Assembly (NCBI GenBank): GCA_944385665.1
Contig: CALWYB010000025.1
Coordinates: forward strand, 1-34,487
DNA from: an uncultured Oscillospiraceae bacterium
GTDB lineage: Bacteria > Bacillota > Clostridia > Oscillospirales > Oscillospiraceae
Direction: 5' to 3'
Length of the DNA: 34,487 nt
In this document: piece after piece, positions 8,341-15,985 of the stretch
Numbering within the stretch: the stretch's first letter is position 1
How the letters are laid out: each line of letters opens with the position of its first letter
The notes under the pieces: model-generated
What the model was told of the DNA's origin: nothing
Seen by the model: the letters and a program-made list of their open reading frames with translations, nothing else
Database searches by the model: none
Translations under genes and position numbers: made by a program

Positions 8341-9186
8341 ATGTCTAAGAAAGCACCCCTTACCATCAGTTCCTGGACCCTGGGCGACCAGTGCACCTTT
8401 GAGGAGCGGGTGGCCGCTGCCAAGGCCGCCGGCTTCGAGGGCATCGGCCTGCGGGCGGAGACCTACGTGGACGCCCTGAACGAGGGCCTCTTCGACGCCG
8501 ACATCCTGGCCATCCTGAAGAAGTACGACATGAAGGTCACCGAGGTGGAGTACATCGTGCAGTGGTGTGAGGAGCACCGCTCCTACGAGCAGAAGTACAA
8601 GGAGCAGATGTGCTTCCATATGTGCGAGCTGTTCGGTGTCAACCACATCAACTGCGGCCTCATGGAGGACTACTCCGTGGAGTACACCGCCCAGAAGCTG
8701 CGGGAGCTGTGCCATCGGGCCGGCAAGTACACCATCGGCGTGGAGCCCATGCCTTACAGCGGCCTGCCCGATGTGAAGAAAGCCTGGGCGGTGGTGAAGG
8801 CCTCCGGCTGTGACAATGCCAAGCTGATTTTGGACTTCTGGCACTACATCCGGGCCAATCAGCCCTACGACCTCTCCATTCTGGAAGGCATCCCTGCCGA
8901 GAAGATCGTCTCCATCCAGATCAACGACGTCCAGGCCCACCCCTACGCCAAGAGCATCCTGCGGGATGAGTCCATGCACGACCGTATGCTCCCCGGCACC
9001 GGCAGCGGCGACACCGCTGGCTTTGTCAAGCTCATCCGGGACAAGGGTGTGCAGCCCGCCGTCATCGGTGTGGAGGTCATCAGCGATGAGATCCTCAGCC
9101 ACGGCGTGGCGCAGGCTGCCAAAGAAAACTACGAGGCCACCAAGGCCGTTCTGGACCAGGCCTGGCCCGAAGCGCTGGAAGCGTAA
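8341..9186 (+). CDS. Sugar-phosphate isomerase/epimerase-like TIM barrel, candidate 3-dehydroshikimate dehydratase
   Basis: 281 residues, xylose-isomerase-like TIM barrel (AP_endonuc_2 fold). SD AAGGAGG-like (AGGAGG) precedes the ATG. Probable metal ligands in order: Glu135 (GVEPMPY), Asp165 (LILDFWH), Gln193 (IQINDV) and Glu245 (GVEVIS); His168 and Arg171 form D-x-x-H-x-x-R. The Glu/Asp/Gln/Glu set at this spacing resembles QuiC/AsbF 3-dehydroshikimate dehydratases (3-dehydroshikimate to protocatechuate), but also other members such as inosose dehydratase and sugar epimerases. Its place between shikimate kinase and the second dehydrogenase favours a hydroaromatic substrate. Fold is sure; the dehydratase assignment is inference. 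Confidence 0.75.
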   Translation: MSKKAPLTISSWTLGDQCTFEERVAAAKAAGFEGIGLRAETYVDALNEGLFDADILAILKKYDMKVTEVEYIVQWCEEHRSYEQKYKEQMCFHMCELFGVNHINCGLMEDYSVEYTAQKLRELCHRAGKYTIGVEPMPYSGLPDVKKAWAVVKASGCDNAKLILDFWHYIRANQPYDLSILEGIPAEKIVSIQINDVQAHPYAKSILRDESMHDRMLPGTGSGDTAGFVKLIRDKGVQPAVIGVEVISDEILSHGVAQAAKENYEATKAVLDQAWPEALEA

Positions 9187-9209
9187 TTTCATCATCGGAG
9201 GAATTGATT

Positions 9210-10082
9210 ATGGAAAGCAGAATTTCTGGTCACACCAAGCTCTTTTGCCTCATTGGCTCCCCCGTGGGCCACTCCGGCTCTCCCGCTATGTACAATTACA
9301 GCTTCGCCCGCACTGGCGTGGACGCGGCTTACCTGGCCTTTGATATTCCCCTGGAGCAGACCCAGGCGGCGGTGGACGCCCTGAAGCTGCTGAATGTGGG
9401 CGGCTTCAACGTCACTATGCCCGACAAGACCGCCGTGGCCGGCATCGTGGACGAGCTGTCCCCCGCTGCCCGTCTCATCGGCGCCAGCAACACCGTCACC
9501 GTGGGGGAGGACGGCAAGCTCACCGGTCACAACACCGACGGCATCGGCTTTGTCCGCAACCTCCAGGAGCACGGTGTGGAGGTCAAGGGCAAGAAGCTGG
9601 TGGTCCTGGGCGCCGGCGGCGCCGCCACCGCCATCTGCGTCCAGGCGGCTCTGGACGGTGCGGAGTCCATCGCCATCTTCAACCGCAAGGACGAGTTCTA
9701 CGCCAACGGCGAGCACACCGTGGAGAAACTGGCCCAGGCGGTCCCCGCCTGCAAGGTCTCCATCTCTCCCCTGGAGGACAGCGCCGCTCTGGCTGCTGCG
9801 GTGCAGGGCTGTGACATCCTGGTCAACGCCACCAAGGTGGGCATGAAGCCCCTGGACGAGGAGAGCCTCATCGATCCCTCCCTGTTCCGCGCCGACCTGG
9901 TGGTGGCCGACACCGTGTACAATCCCCGTGAGACCAAGATGATCCAGCAGGCTCAGGCCGCCGGCTGCAAGGCCGCCGTGGGCGGCATCGGCATGCTGCT
10001 GTGGCAGGGTGTGGCCGCTTATAAGCTGTTCACCGGCAAGGACATGCCCGCCCAGGAGGTCCTGGAGAAGTTCTTCTCCTAA
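9210..10082 (+). CDS. YdiB-like quinate/shikimate dehydrogenase, copy 2
   Basis: 290 residues from ATG 9210 (SD GGAGGAA; a TTG at 9204 is too close to the SD). Motifs: GSPVGHSGSP with Ser22 and Ser24, catalytic Lys73 (NVTMPDK), Asn94, Asp110 (HNTDG), GAGGAATA (134-141), and cofactor loop FNRKDEF (157-163), nearly the YdiB loop, with Asp161. GMLLWQGVAAYK closes the active site. Clearly homologous to copy 1 along its whole length but divergent, so an old duplication with probable division of labour (for example quinate versus shikimate, or oxidation versus reduction). Followed after 30 bases by the ABM gene. Confidence 0.86.
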   Translation: MESRISGHTKLFCLIGSPVGHSGSPAMYNYSFARTGVDAAYLAFDIPLEQTQAAVDALKLLNVGGFNVTMPDKTAVAGIVDELSPAARLIGASNTVTVGEDGKLTGHNTDGIGFVRNLQEHGVEVKGKKLVVLGAGGAATAICVQAALDGAESIAIFNRKDEFYANGEHTVEKLAQAVPACKVSISPLEDSAALAAAVQGCDILVNATKVGMKPLDEESLIDPSLFRADLVVADTVYNPRETKMIQQAQAAGCKAAVGGIGMLLWQGVAAYKLFTGKDMPAQEVLEKFFS

Positions 10083-10112
10083 AAGGGCCCATGTGAGAAG
10101 GAAGGAATTTTT

Positions 10113-10421
10113 ATGAACCCCTTGCTGCTGCTTGTGACCTATACGGCGAAACCTGGGATGCGGGAGCATTTTCTCCATGACATCCAGGAAAGCGCAATAT
10201 TAGATACCATCCGTGGGGAAGACGGCTGCCTGACCTATGACTACTTCCTGGCAGCAGAGGACGCAGACCGTCTTCTGCTGGTGGAGAAGTGGGCCAGTCC
10301 CGAGCAGCAGCAGACCCACATGGACCAGCCCCACATGAAGGCACTGGGAGAGATCAAAGAGCGGTGGATCGCCCAGACCCATGTAGAGCGCATTGATTTT
10401 AAAGAAGGAGATCAAAAATGA
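10113..10421 (+). CDS. ABM-fold (YgiN-like) small protein
   Basis: 102 residues, antibiotic-biosynthesis-monooxygenase fold: starts LLLLVTYTAKPGM, then GCLTYDYFLAAEDADRLLLVEKWAS and the His-rich MDQPHM, all typical. SD AAGGAAGGA. Family members are dimeric ferredoxin-like proteins: cofactor-free oxygenases, isomerases, quinol-binding or haem-degrading proteins. Its stop overlaps the start of the Fe-S flavoenzyme by ATGA, so the two are probably made together. In an anaerobe a true oxygenase role is unlikely; tautomerase, ligand-binding or protective roles are possible. Function not known. Confidence 0.8.
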   Translation: MNPLLLLVTYTAKPGMREHFLHDIQESAILDTIRGEDGCLTYDYFLAAEDADRLLLVEKWASPEQQQTHMDQPHMKALGEIKERWIAQTHVERIDFKEGDQK

Positions 10422-12346
10422 AGTTTCCGGCTATGTTTTCTCCGGTGAAGATCGGCACCGTCACGGTGCCCAACCGGTTTGTCATGCCCCCCATGGGCAA
10501 CAACCTGGCCAATACCGACGGTACCCTGAGCGACCGTTCGGTGGCCTACTATGAGGCCCGTGCCAAGGGCGGCTTCGGCCTCATCACCATCGAGTCCACC
10601 GTAGTCTATCAGGAGGCCAAGGGCGGCCCCCGCAAGCCCTGCCTGTTCTCCGACGACACCGTGGACAGCTTCCGCCGGGCGGCGGACGCCTGCCACGCCT
10701 ATGGTGCCAAGGTGTCCATCCAGCTCCAGCACGCCGGCCCCGAGGGCAACTCCGCCCTCACCGGCTACCCCCTGAAGGCGGCCAGCGCCATGCCCGCCGC
10801 CAACGGCCGGGAGATCCCCGAGGCAGTGTCCAATGAGGAGATCTACCGCATCATCGAGTGCTACGGCGACGCGGCCCGCCGGGCTCAGCAGGCCGGCATC
10901 GACATGGTGGAGGTCCACTGTGCCCACGGCTACCTGGTGAGCACCTTTATCTCCCAGCGCACCAACCACCGTACCGATGAGTTCGGCGGCTGCTTTGAAA
11001 ACCGGATGCGTCTGCCTCGGCTGATCATCGAGAACATCCGCCGCAAGACCGGCGGCAACCTGCCCATCCTGTGCCGCATCAACGCCTGCGACGAGGTGGA
11101 GGGCGGCCAGAGCGTCCAGGACGCGGCGGCTGTGGCGGCCTACCTGGAGCAGGAGTGCGGCGTGGACGCCCTGCACGTGACCCGTGCCGTCCACCTCCAC
11201 GATGAGTTCATGTGGGCTCCCGGCATCACCCACGGCGGCTTCAATGCCGACCTGGTCACCGAGATTAAGCGAGCCGTGTCCGTGCCCGTCATCGCGGTGG
11301 GCCGCTTCACCGAGCCCCAGTACGCCGAGCTGCTGGTGAAGCAGGGCCGCGCCGACCTGATCGCCTTTGGCCGTCAGAGCATCGCTGACCCCGAGCTGCC
11401 CAACAAGGCTCGCACCGGCCGCCTGGAGGAGCTGTCTCCCTGCATCGGCTGCCTGCTGGGCTGTGTGCCCAATATGTTTGCCGGCCATCCCATCACCTGC
11501 GCCGTGAACCCCTGTGTGAGCCGGGAGCTGGAGCTGGTGCCCGCTGCCGTCTCCAAGAAGGTGGTCGTGGTGGGCGGCGGCCCCGGCGGCCTGTATGCGG
11601 CCTGGGCCTGCGCGGTGCGGGGCCACAAGGTGACCCTGCTGGAGAAGGAGAGCGAACTGGGCGGCAACTTCCGCGTGGCCTCCTATCCCACCGGCAAGGG
11701 CCAGCTGTCTGAGCCCATCCGTGCCTTCATCGTTAAGTGCCAGAAGGCGGGCGTGGACCTGCGCTGCGGTGTGGAGGCCAACGAAGAGATCCTGAAGGAG
11801 CTCCAGCCCGACGCCATCATCCTGGCCACTGGCTCCAACCCTCTGGTCCTGCCCATCCCCGGCCTGGATACCTGCGGCTATATCACGGCCCAGGATATGC
11901 TGCTGGGCAAAGCCAACGTGGGCACCAAGGTGCTGGTCGTGGGCGGCGGCATGGTCGGCTGCGAGGCCGCCGAGTACCTGGCCGAGCGGGAGCATGAGGT
12001 GGGCATCATCGAGATGAAGGATGTCATTGCCGCCGACGTGACCCCCGAGAGCCGCCGGTACATGTTCGAGAACTTTGAGGAGCACCACACGGTTCTCCAG
12101 CCCGGCGCCAAGGTTTGTAAGTTCTACCCCGACGGCGTGGACTACACCCTGGCCGACGGCACTGCCGGCTCCATGCGCGGCTACGACAACGTGGTTCTGG
12201 CCATGGGTTCCCGCAGCAATGCGGTCCTGAAGGAGGCCGCGGAGCGGGTGGCCGGACAGGTCATCGTTATCGGCGAGGCCTTCAAGGCCCCCGGCAATGC
12301 GGTGACTGCCACCGGCGACGCCCTGAATGCGGCCCTGCAAATTTAA
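10418..12346 (+). CDS. Old-yellow-enzyme/2,4-dienoyl-CoA-reductase-like Fe-S flavoenzyme (FMN, 4Fe-4S, FAD), probable enoate or enone reductase
   Basis: 642 residues, the usual length. Residues 1-340: FMN TIM barrel (PNRFVMPPMGNN; HCAHGYLVSTF with probable proton donor Tyr172; RTDEFGG; His259/His261 in the substrate loop). Cysteines 342, 345, 349 and 361 have the C-x2-C-x3-C-x11-C spacing of the 4Fe-4S site in this family. Then an FAD-type Rossmann motif GGGPGGLYAAWA (386-397) and an NAD(P)H motif VVGGGMVGCEAAEYLA (507-522). Relatives include 2,4-dienoyl-CoA reductase, clostridial enoate reductase, flavone reductase and BaiCD. They reduce C=C bonds conjugated to a carbonyl group, which 3-dehydroshikimate and shikimate possess. 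Last gene of the operon, coupled to the ABM gene, ending before a strong terminator. Substrate is inferred. Confidence 0.88.
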   Translation: MKFPAMFSPVKIGTVTVPNRFVMPPMGNNLANTDGTLSDRSVAYYEARAKGGFGLITIESTVVYQEAKGGPRKPCLFSDDTVDSFRRAADACHAYGAKVSIQLQHAGPEGNSALTGYPLKAASAMPAANGREIPEAVSNEEIYRIIECYGDAARRAQQAGIDMVEVHCAHGYLVSTFISQRTNHRTDEFGGCFENRMRLPRLIIENIRRKTGGNLPILCRINACDEVEGGQSVQDAAAVAAYLEQECGVDALHVTRAVHLHDEFMWAPGITHGGFNADLVTEIKRAVSVPVIAVGRFTEPQYAELLVKQGRADLIAFGRQSIADPELPNKARTGRLEELSPCIGCLLGCVPNMFAGHPITCAVNPCVSRELELVPAAVSKKVVVVGGGPGGLYAAWACAVRGHKVTLLEKESELGGNFRVASYPTGKGQLSEPIRAFIVKCQKAGVDLRCGVEANEEILKELQPDAIILATGSNPLVLPIPGLDTCGYITAQDMLLGKANVGTKVLVVGGGMVGCEAAEYLAEREHEVGIIEMKDVIAADVTPESRRYMFENFEEHHTVLQPGAKVCKFYPDGVDYTLADGTAGSMRGYDNVVLAMGSRSNAVLKEAAERVAGQVIVIGEAFKAPGNAVTATGDALNAALQI

Positions 12347-12364
12347 GTTTCTTCCCATTCAATG

Positions 12365-12409
12365 CCAGAGGACCCCGGGACAGGCTTGGCCTGTCCCGGG
12401 GTCCTCTGG
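12365..12409. terminator. Strong hairpin terminator between convergent genes
   Basis: Arms 12365-12385 and 12389-12409 pair perfectly over 21 bp around a TTG loop. The stem is followed by TTATAT rather than a long T-run. It closes the shikimate/quinate operon and may also serve the acetyltransferase gene on the other strand, which ends at 12425. Confidence 0.85.
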
Positions 12410-12424
12410 TTATATCGAGATCAA

Positions 12425-13018
12425 TTAAAAGGCCAACTCCTCCGGCGGGATCTTATCCGCTGGCGTAACCGGGCGGATGGGGCGGCAGGGGACGCCTGCG
12501 GCCACCACGCCGGCCGGGATGTCCCGGGTCACCACACTGCCCGCCCCAATGACGGAGCCTTTCCCGATGGTCACGCCGCCGCATACCACCACGTTGGCGC
12601 CCAGCCACACGTCGTCCTCCAGGGTGATGGGCTTGGAGGTGCTGATGCCGGTGGAGCGCTGCTCCCCGTCGATGGAGTGGCCGGCACAGCTCAGGCATAC
12701 GCCGGGGGCGATAAAGGCCCCTGCCCCGATGTGGACGGGGGAGGTGTCCAGAATGACGCAGTTGTAGTTGATAACGGCCAGACCGTGGGTGTGAATATTG
12801 AAGCCGTAGTCGCAGTGGAAGGAGGGCTCAATAAAGGTGAGGGGATGGCAGGTGCCCAGCAGCTGCTGTAAAAGCTCCTGCCGCCGCGCTCCGGCGTTGG
12901 GAGGGGTCTGGTTGTATTCCCAGCACAGGCGCTGGGCATTGGCTTTGAGCTGAGAGGGAATGTTCCGGTTCTGGCCCACATAGCCCTGGGGATTTTGCAG
13001 GATAGCGCGAAAGTCCAT
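12425..13018 (-). CDS. Maltose/galactoside-type O-acetyltransferase (left-handed beta-helix)
   Basis: 197 residues. Start at 13018, with AAGGAG at a good distance. The N-terminal helical part (1-60, with LGTCHPLTFIEPSFHCDYG following) and hexapeptide repeats from about 65 onward (PVHIGAGAFIAPGVCL, PITLEDDVWLGANVVV, VTIGKGSVIGAGSVV) are those of the Maa/LacA family. Probable catalytic His in SCAGHSID. It uses acetyl-CoA to acetylate a sugar or related hydroxyl group. It lies 15 bases after the lipoprotein gene and is likely cotranscribed with it. Substrate unknown. Confidence 0.88.
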   Translation of the reverse strand: MDFRAILQNPQGYVGQNRNIPSQLKANAQRLCWEYNQTPPNAGARRQELLQQLLGTCHPLTFIEPSFHCDYGFNIHTHGLAVINYNCVILDTSPVHIGAGAFIAPGVCLSCAGHSIDGEQRSTGISTSKPITLEDDVWLGANVVVCGGVTIGKGSVIGAGSVVTRDIPAGVVAAGVPCRPIRPVTPADKIPPEELAF

Positions 13019-13033
13019 AGGTGGATGCTCCTT

Positions 13034-13696
13034 TTAGTTTGAAGTTGCGTCGGAGGGCTTGGTCAGATCCAGACCGTGCTCCCCGATGTCCAGGGAGCCG
13101 TCCTTCAGGGAGATGAAGGGGGAGAAGGACACCTTCTCGCCCTGGTAGGTCAGCTCGATGGTGGCATCGGCAAAGATGTCGCTGACGTTGCACTGAAGAA
13201 TGAAGGGCTGGCAGTCGGACTCCTGGTAGATCAGGGTAGACTGAGAGGTGTTGAAGTCGTTGGCGTAGAGGGACAGCTCCATCCCCTCGTACCGGGGGAT
13301 GATTAGATAGTAGTCGCCGGAGGACAGATAGTGGATGGGGATGTCGTCGCTGTCCAGATAGCGCTGCACGTAGTAATCCAGGTCCTCGATCTCCAGATAG
13401 CCCAGATGGGCCACCGCATAGCTCTGGTCGTCGGTAAAGGGGATCTGATCCCGCTTGCTGGTCTGGGCCTGAGAAGAACTGGAGGTGCCGGGGGTGCTGC
13501 CGGGGTCAGCCGTGTCAGAGGTGCTGCCCGAAGCAGTAGAGTCCGGCGCGCTGGAGGAACCGGAGGCGTCCGGAGTACTGGAAGAGCTGCCGGGATCGGG
13601 GGCACTGGCCGTGCTGCCGGAGCCGGGCGTCTTGGGGGCACAGCCGGCCAGCAGCAGGCAGGTCAGAAGGGAAGCAAAAACAAGGCTTTTTTTCAT
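13034..13696 (-). CDS. Lipoprotein of unknown function with Ser/Pro/Asp-rich linker
   Basis: 220 residues. Start at 13696, backed by AAGAGG; an upstream TTG at 13702 is less likely. Lipobox LLAGC with Cys19. Residues about 20-80 are a low-complexity Ser/Thr/Pro/Asp/Gly linker, typical of proteins crossing a thick cell wall. The remainder (about 85-220) is globular, with AVAHLGYLEIEDLDYYVQRY and YYLIIPRYEGMELSLY; I do not recognise the family. Probably shares a transcript with the acetyltransferase gene. It has its own well-formed promoter. Confidence 0.8.
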   Translation of the reverse strand: MKKSLVFASLLTCLLLAGCAPKTPGSGSTASAPDPGSSSSTPDASGSSSAPDSTASGSTSDTADPGSTPGTSSSSQAQTSKRDQIPFTDDQSYAVAHLGYLEIEDLDYYVQRYLDSDDIPIHYLSSGDYYLIIPRYEGMELSLYANDFNTSQSTLIYQESDCQPFILQCNVSDIFADATIELTYQGEKVSFSPFISLKDGSLDIGEHGLDLTKPSDATSN

Positions 13697-13767
13697 AGTC
13701 AATACCTCTTAAGTCATTGCACCTGGTGTAGGTGAAGGGAAACAGAGCCGGCAAATTCCGGTGATTT

Positions 13768-13796
13768 ATTATAACAAAAACCACCATAGAGTACAA
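13768..13796 (-). promoter_or_regulatory. Probable sigma-A promoter of the lipoprotein gene
   Basis: Minus strand: TTGTAC (13796-13791), 17-base spacer, TATAAT (13773-13768), about 70 bases before the start codon. Consensus -10 and ideal spacing. Confidence 0.75.
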
Positions 13797-13863
13797 CCAG
13801 ATCTTGCCTTGCGGAAATCTTTACAGAACTTAAGACGGGGTTAAGACTCTGTGACAAAAGAAC

Positions 13864-13872
13864 TGGTATACT
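13864..13872 (+). promoter_or_regulatory. Possible extended -10 promoter of the YcxB-like gene
   Basis: TGGTATACT is a TGn-extended -10 element about 38 bases before the start codon; no good -35 is seen 17 bases upstream. Confidence 0.4.
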
Positions 13873-13909
13873 GCCCCATAGTGAAAGACCAAGCAGCCAG
13901 GAGGTATTT

Positions 13910-14425
13910 ATGGAGTTTACCTGTAAAACCGTCTACGACCGCAGGGTGCTGGCCGCTATGTCCCGGGCTCTGCGCAAGACGCTGCGAAAAAGAATCGACC
14001 GCGGGCTGAAGGTGTTTGCCGGTGTGGTGACGGTGATCGCCCTGATCACAATTTTGGATCCTGCACAGAGCCTGTGGCTGCGGGGACTCTACGGAGTCCT
14101 GGTGTTTTTGATGCTGTTTGTGGAGTGGAAGGGAGACTCCCTGAACGCCATCTTTGCCAGGCGGAAGGCCTTGCCGGGGATGGAAGTGTGTCGGGCGCGG
14201 TTTGGCCCGGACGGCTATGAGACAGTAGTGACCGGAGCGGCCACCCGGTGGGAGTATGACAGAGTCCTGGCTCTGGTGGAGACAAGCCGGTATTTCATCT
14301 TGATTCTGGGCAGAAACCACGCCCAGGCTTTTGAAAAGCGCTGCCTGGAGCCGGAAAGTGAAGCGGACTTTCGGGCCTTTCTGGAACAAAAGACAGGGCA
14401 GAGCATCCAGTATATCGGGGGTTGA
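13910..14425 (+). CDS. YcxB-like membrane protein
   Basis: 171 residues; SD AGGAGG before ATG. A short basic N-terminal part (RALRKTLRKRIDRG) is followed by two adjacent hydrophobic helices (about 34-50 and 56-72). The soluble C-terminal part contains RFGPDGYETVVTGAATRWEY and ALVETSRYFILILGRNHAQAF, resembling the YcxB-like C-terminal domain (a PH-like fold, common in Bacillota). Role in the family is unknown. Single gene, with a different gene order on each side. Confidence 0.7.
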   Translation: MEFTCKTVYDRRVLAAMSRALRKTLRKRIDRGLKVFAGVVTVIALITILDPAQSLWLRGLYGVLVFLMLFVEWKGDSLNAIFARRKALPGMEVCRARFGPDGYETVVTGAATRWEYDRVLALVETSRYFILILGRNHAQAFEKRCLEPESEADFRAFLEQKTGQSIQYIGG

Positions 14426-14711
14426 TGAGCCCCTCAAAAAACAAGTGGAAACCTCGAAACAGATCCTCGGTCAGGCGGTCAAAGCTGGGACCGGGGATTT
14501 TTTTGCCCGAAAAGGGGAAAAGAAAAACGGGGATGGGGCGTGGAAAAGTCCGGAGTGGGCATAAAGGATAAGGACAGCCGTTTTTTACAAACAATTTTTG
14601 TCGCTTTCTTTTCGTACGAAAAGGAGGAGCCGGTGGCAGAAACATGAAAATTGTGATATAGTAGGAAACCGTTGTAAAGACTGAAAATAGAAACAGAGGG
14701 TGATAGAAGTT
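14426..14711 (+). other. Intergenic region upstream of codB
   Basis: 286 bases with no convincing gene. It contains the 16-bp palindrome (14608-14623) and a possible -10 (TATAGT, 14657-14662) with no clear -35, as expected for a regulated promoter. I see no riboswitch consensus that I recognise. Confidence 0.5.
14608..14623. promoter_or_regulatory. 16-bp perfect palindrome, candidate operator of the cytosine genes
   Basis: CTTTTCGTACGAAAAG is fully self-complementary and lies about 90-100 bases before codB, just upstream of the likely promoter. Probably the binding site of a dimeric regulator encoded elsewhere. Confidence 0.6.
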
Positions 14712-15956
14712 ATGAGTCAGGAAAAAAAGAAAACAGACAAAGACGTCCAGGTGGACGCCGACTACTCCCTGGAGGCGGTACCGGAATCGGCCCGCAAGGG
14801 ATTTTGGAACATGTTTTTTGTCATGCTGGGCTTTACCTTTTTCTCTGCCAGCATGAGCGTGGGCGCCAAGCTGGGCAATGGCCTGGACCTGTCCGGGTTC
14901 TTCTGGGCTTGCCTCATCGGCGGCGTGATCCTGTCCGCCTACTGCGGTATTTTGGCCTATATCGGATCCGAGACCGGCATGACCATGGACCTGCTGTGCC
15001 GCCGCACCTTTGGCGAAAAGGGTTCCTACCTGTCCTCCGCCATTCTGGGCTTTACCCAGATCGGCTGGTTTGGTGTGGGCGTGGCTATGTTCTCCATCCC
15101 TGCCGCCCAGCTCATGGGAGTCAATGAGTGGGTCCTCACCATCATCGCCGGCCTGCTGATGACCGCCACCGCCGCCACCGGAATGAAGGCGTTGGAGATC
15201 GTCAGCTATATCTCCGTGCCCCTCATTGTCATTCTGGGTATGTACTCCATGATCACCGCTACCAGCGACGGCGGCGGACTCGCAGCCATCTTTGCCCAGT
15301 CTGCCGGCGGCATCACCCTGATAACCGGCATTGGCTATGTCATCGGCTCCTTCATCTCCGGCGGTACCGCCACTCCCAACTTTATCCGCTTTGCCAAAAA
15401 CAGCAAGATCGCCGTGTGGACCACCGTCATCGCCTTTTTCCTGGGCAATACCCTGATGTTCTGCTTCGGCGCGGTGGGCGGCGCTTTCACCGGGAAGGAC
15501 GATATTTTCTACGTCATGATCGCCCAGGGCCTGGCCATCCCCGCTCTTATTGTGCTGGGTGCCAACATCTGGACCACCAACAACAACGCCCTGTACACCG
15601 GCGGCCTGGCCATCTCCAACGTCTCCGGGGTGCGGATGAAGTTTACCACCTGGATCGCCGGTATCGTGGGCACCGCTCTGGCCATCTGGCTCTACTGGAA
15701 CTTTGTGGGCTGGCTCAATATCCTCAACTGTGCCCTGCCCCCCATCGGCGTTCTTGTGATCCTGGACTTCTTCAAAAACCGCAAAAAATTTGCTGCCGGT
15801 GGTGAGACCTCCGTGGTCAACTGGTTCAACATCGCCGGCATCGTACTGGGCGCGGCGGTGGCCAACACCCTGCACTGGGGCATCGCTGCCCTGAACGCCA
15901 TGATCGTGGCGGCCATTTGCTTCTTTGTGGGTGAACTGCTCCGGAAAGACCGGTAA
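14712..15956 (+). CDS. codB: Cytosine permease (NCS1 family)
   Basis: 414 residues. ATG at 14712 follows GAGGGTG; the GTG at 14700 lies inside that SD. About 12 hydrophobic helices, with NCS1/CodB motifs: SMSVGAKLGNGLDLSGFFWA near the first helix, TQIGWFGVGVAMF, and GGTATPNFIRFAKNSKIAV. Imports cytosine (or a close base analogue) by cation symport. It lies 29 bases upstream of cytosine deaminase, giving the classical codBA order. The hydrophilic N-terminal tail (MSQEKKKTDKDVQ) is normal for the family. Confidence 0.92.
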   Translation: MSQEKKKTDKDVQVDADYSLEAVPESARKGFWNMFFVMLGFTFFSASMSVGAKLGNGLDLSGFFWACLIGGVILSAYCGILAYIGSETGMTMDLLCRRTFGEKGSYLSSAILGFTQIGWFGVGVAMFSIPAAQLMGVNEWVLTIIAGLLMTATAATGMKALEIVSYISVPLIVILGMYSMITATSDGGGLAAIFAQSAGGITLITGIGYVIGSFISGGTATPNFIRFAKNSKIAVWTTVIAFFLGNTLMFCFGAVGGAFTGKDDIFYVMIAQGLAIPALIVLGANIWTTNNNALYTGGLAISNVSGVRMKFTTWIAGIVGTALAIWLYWNFVGWLNILNCALPPIGVLVILDFFKNRKKFAAGGETSVVNWFNIAGIVLGAAVANTLHWGIAALNAMIVAAICFFVGELLRKDR

Positions 15957-15985
15957 TATATATTTTTAGAGAGGAAGGTACGGTT

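Noticed and set aside
10412-12358. 648-codon open frame on the minus strand
   Set aside because: Antisense of the Fe-S flavoenzyme; no domain and no SD.
14295-15875. 526-codon open frame on the minus strand
   Set aside because: Antisense of codB; low-complexity Gly/His/Asp composition.
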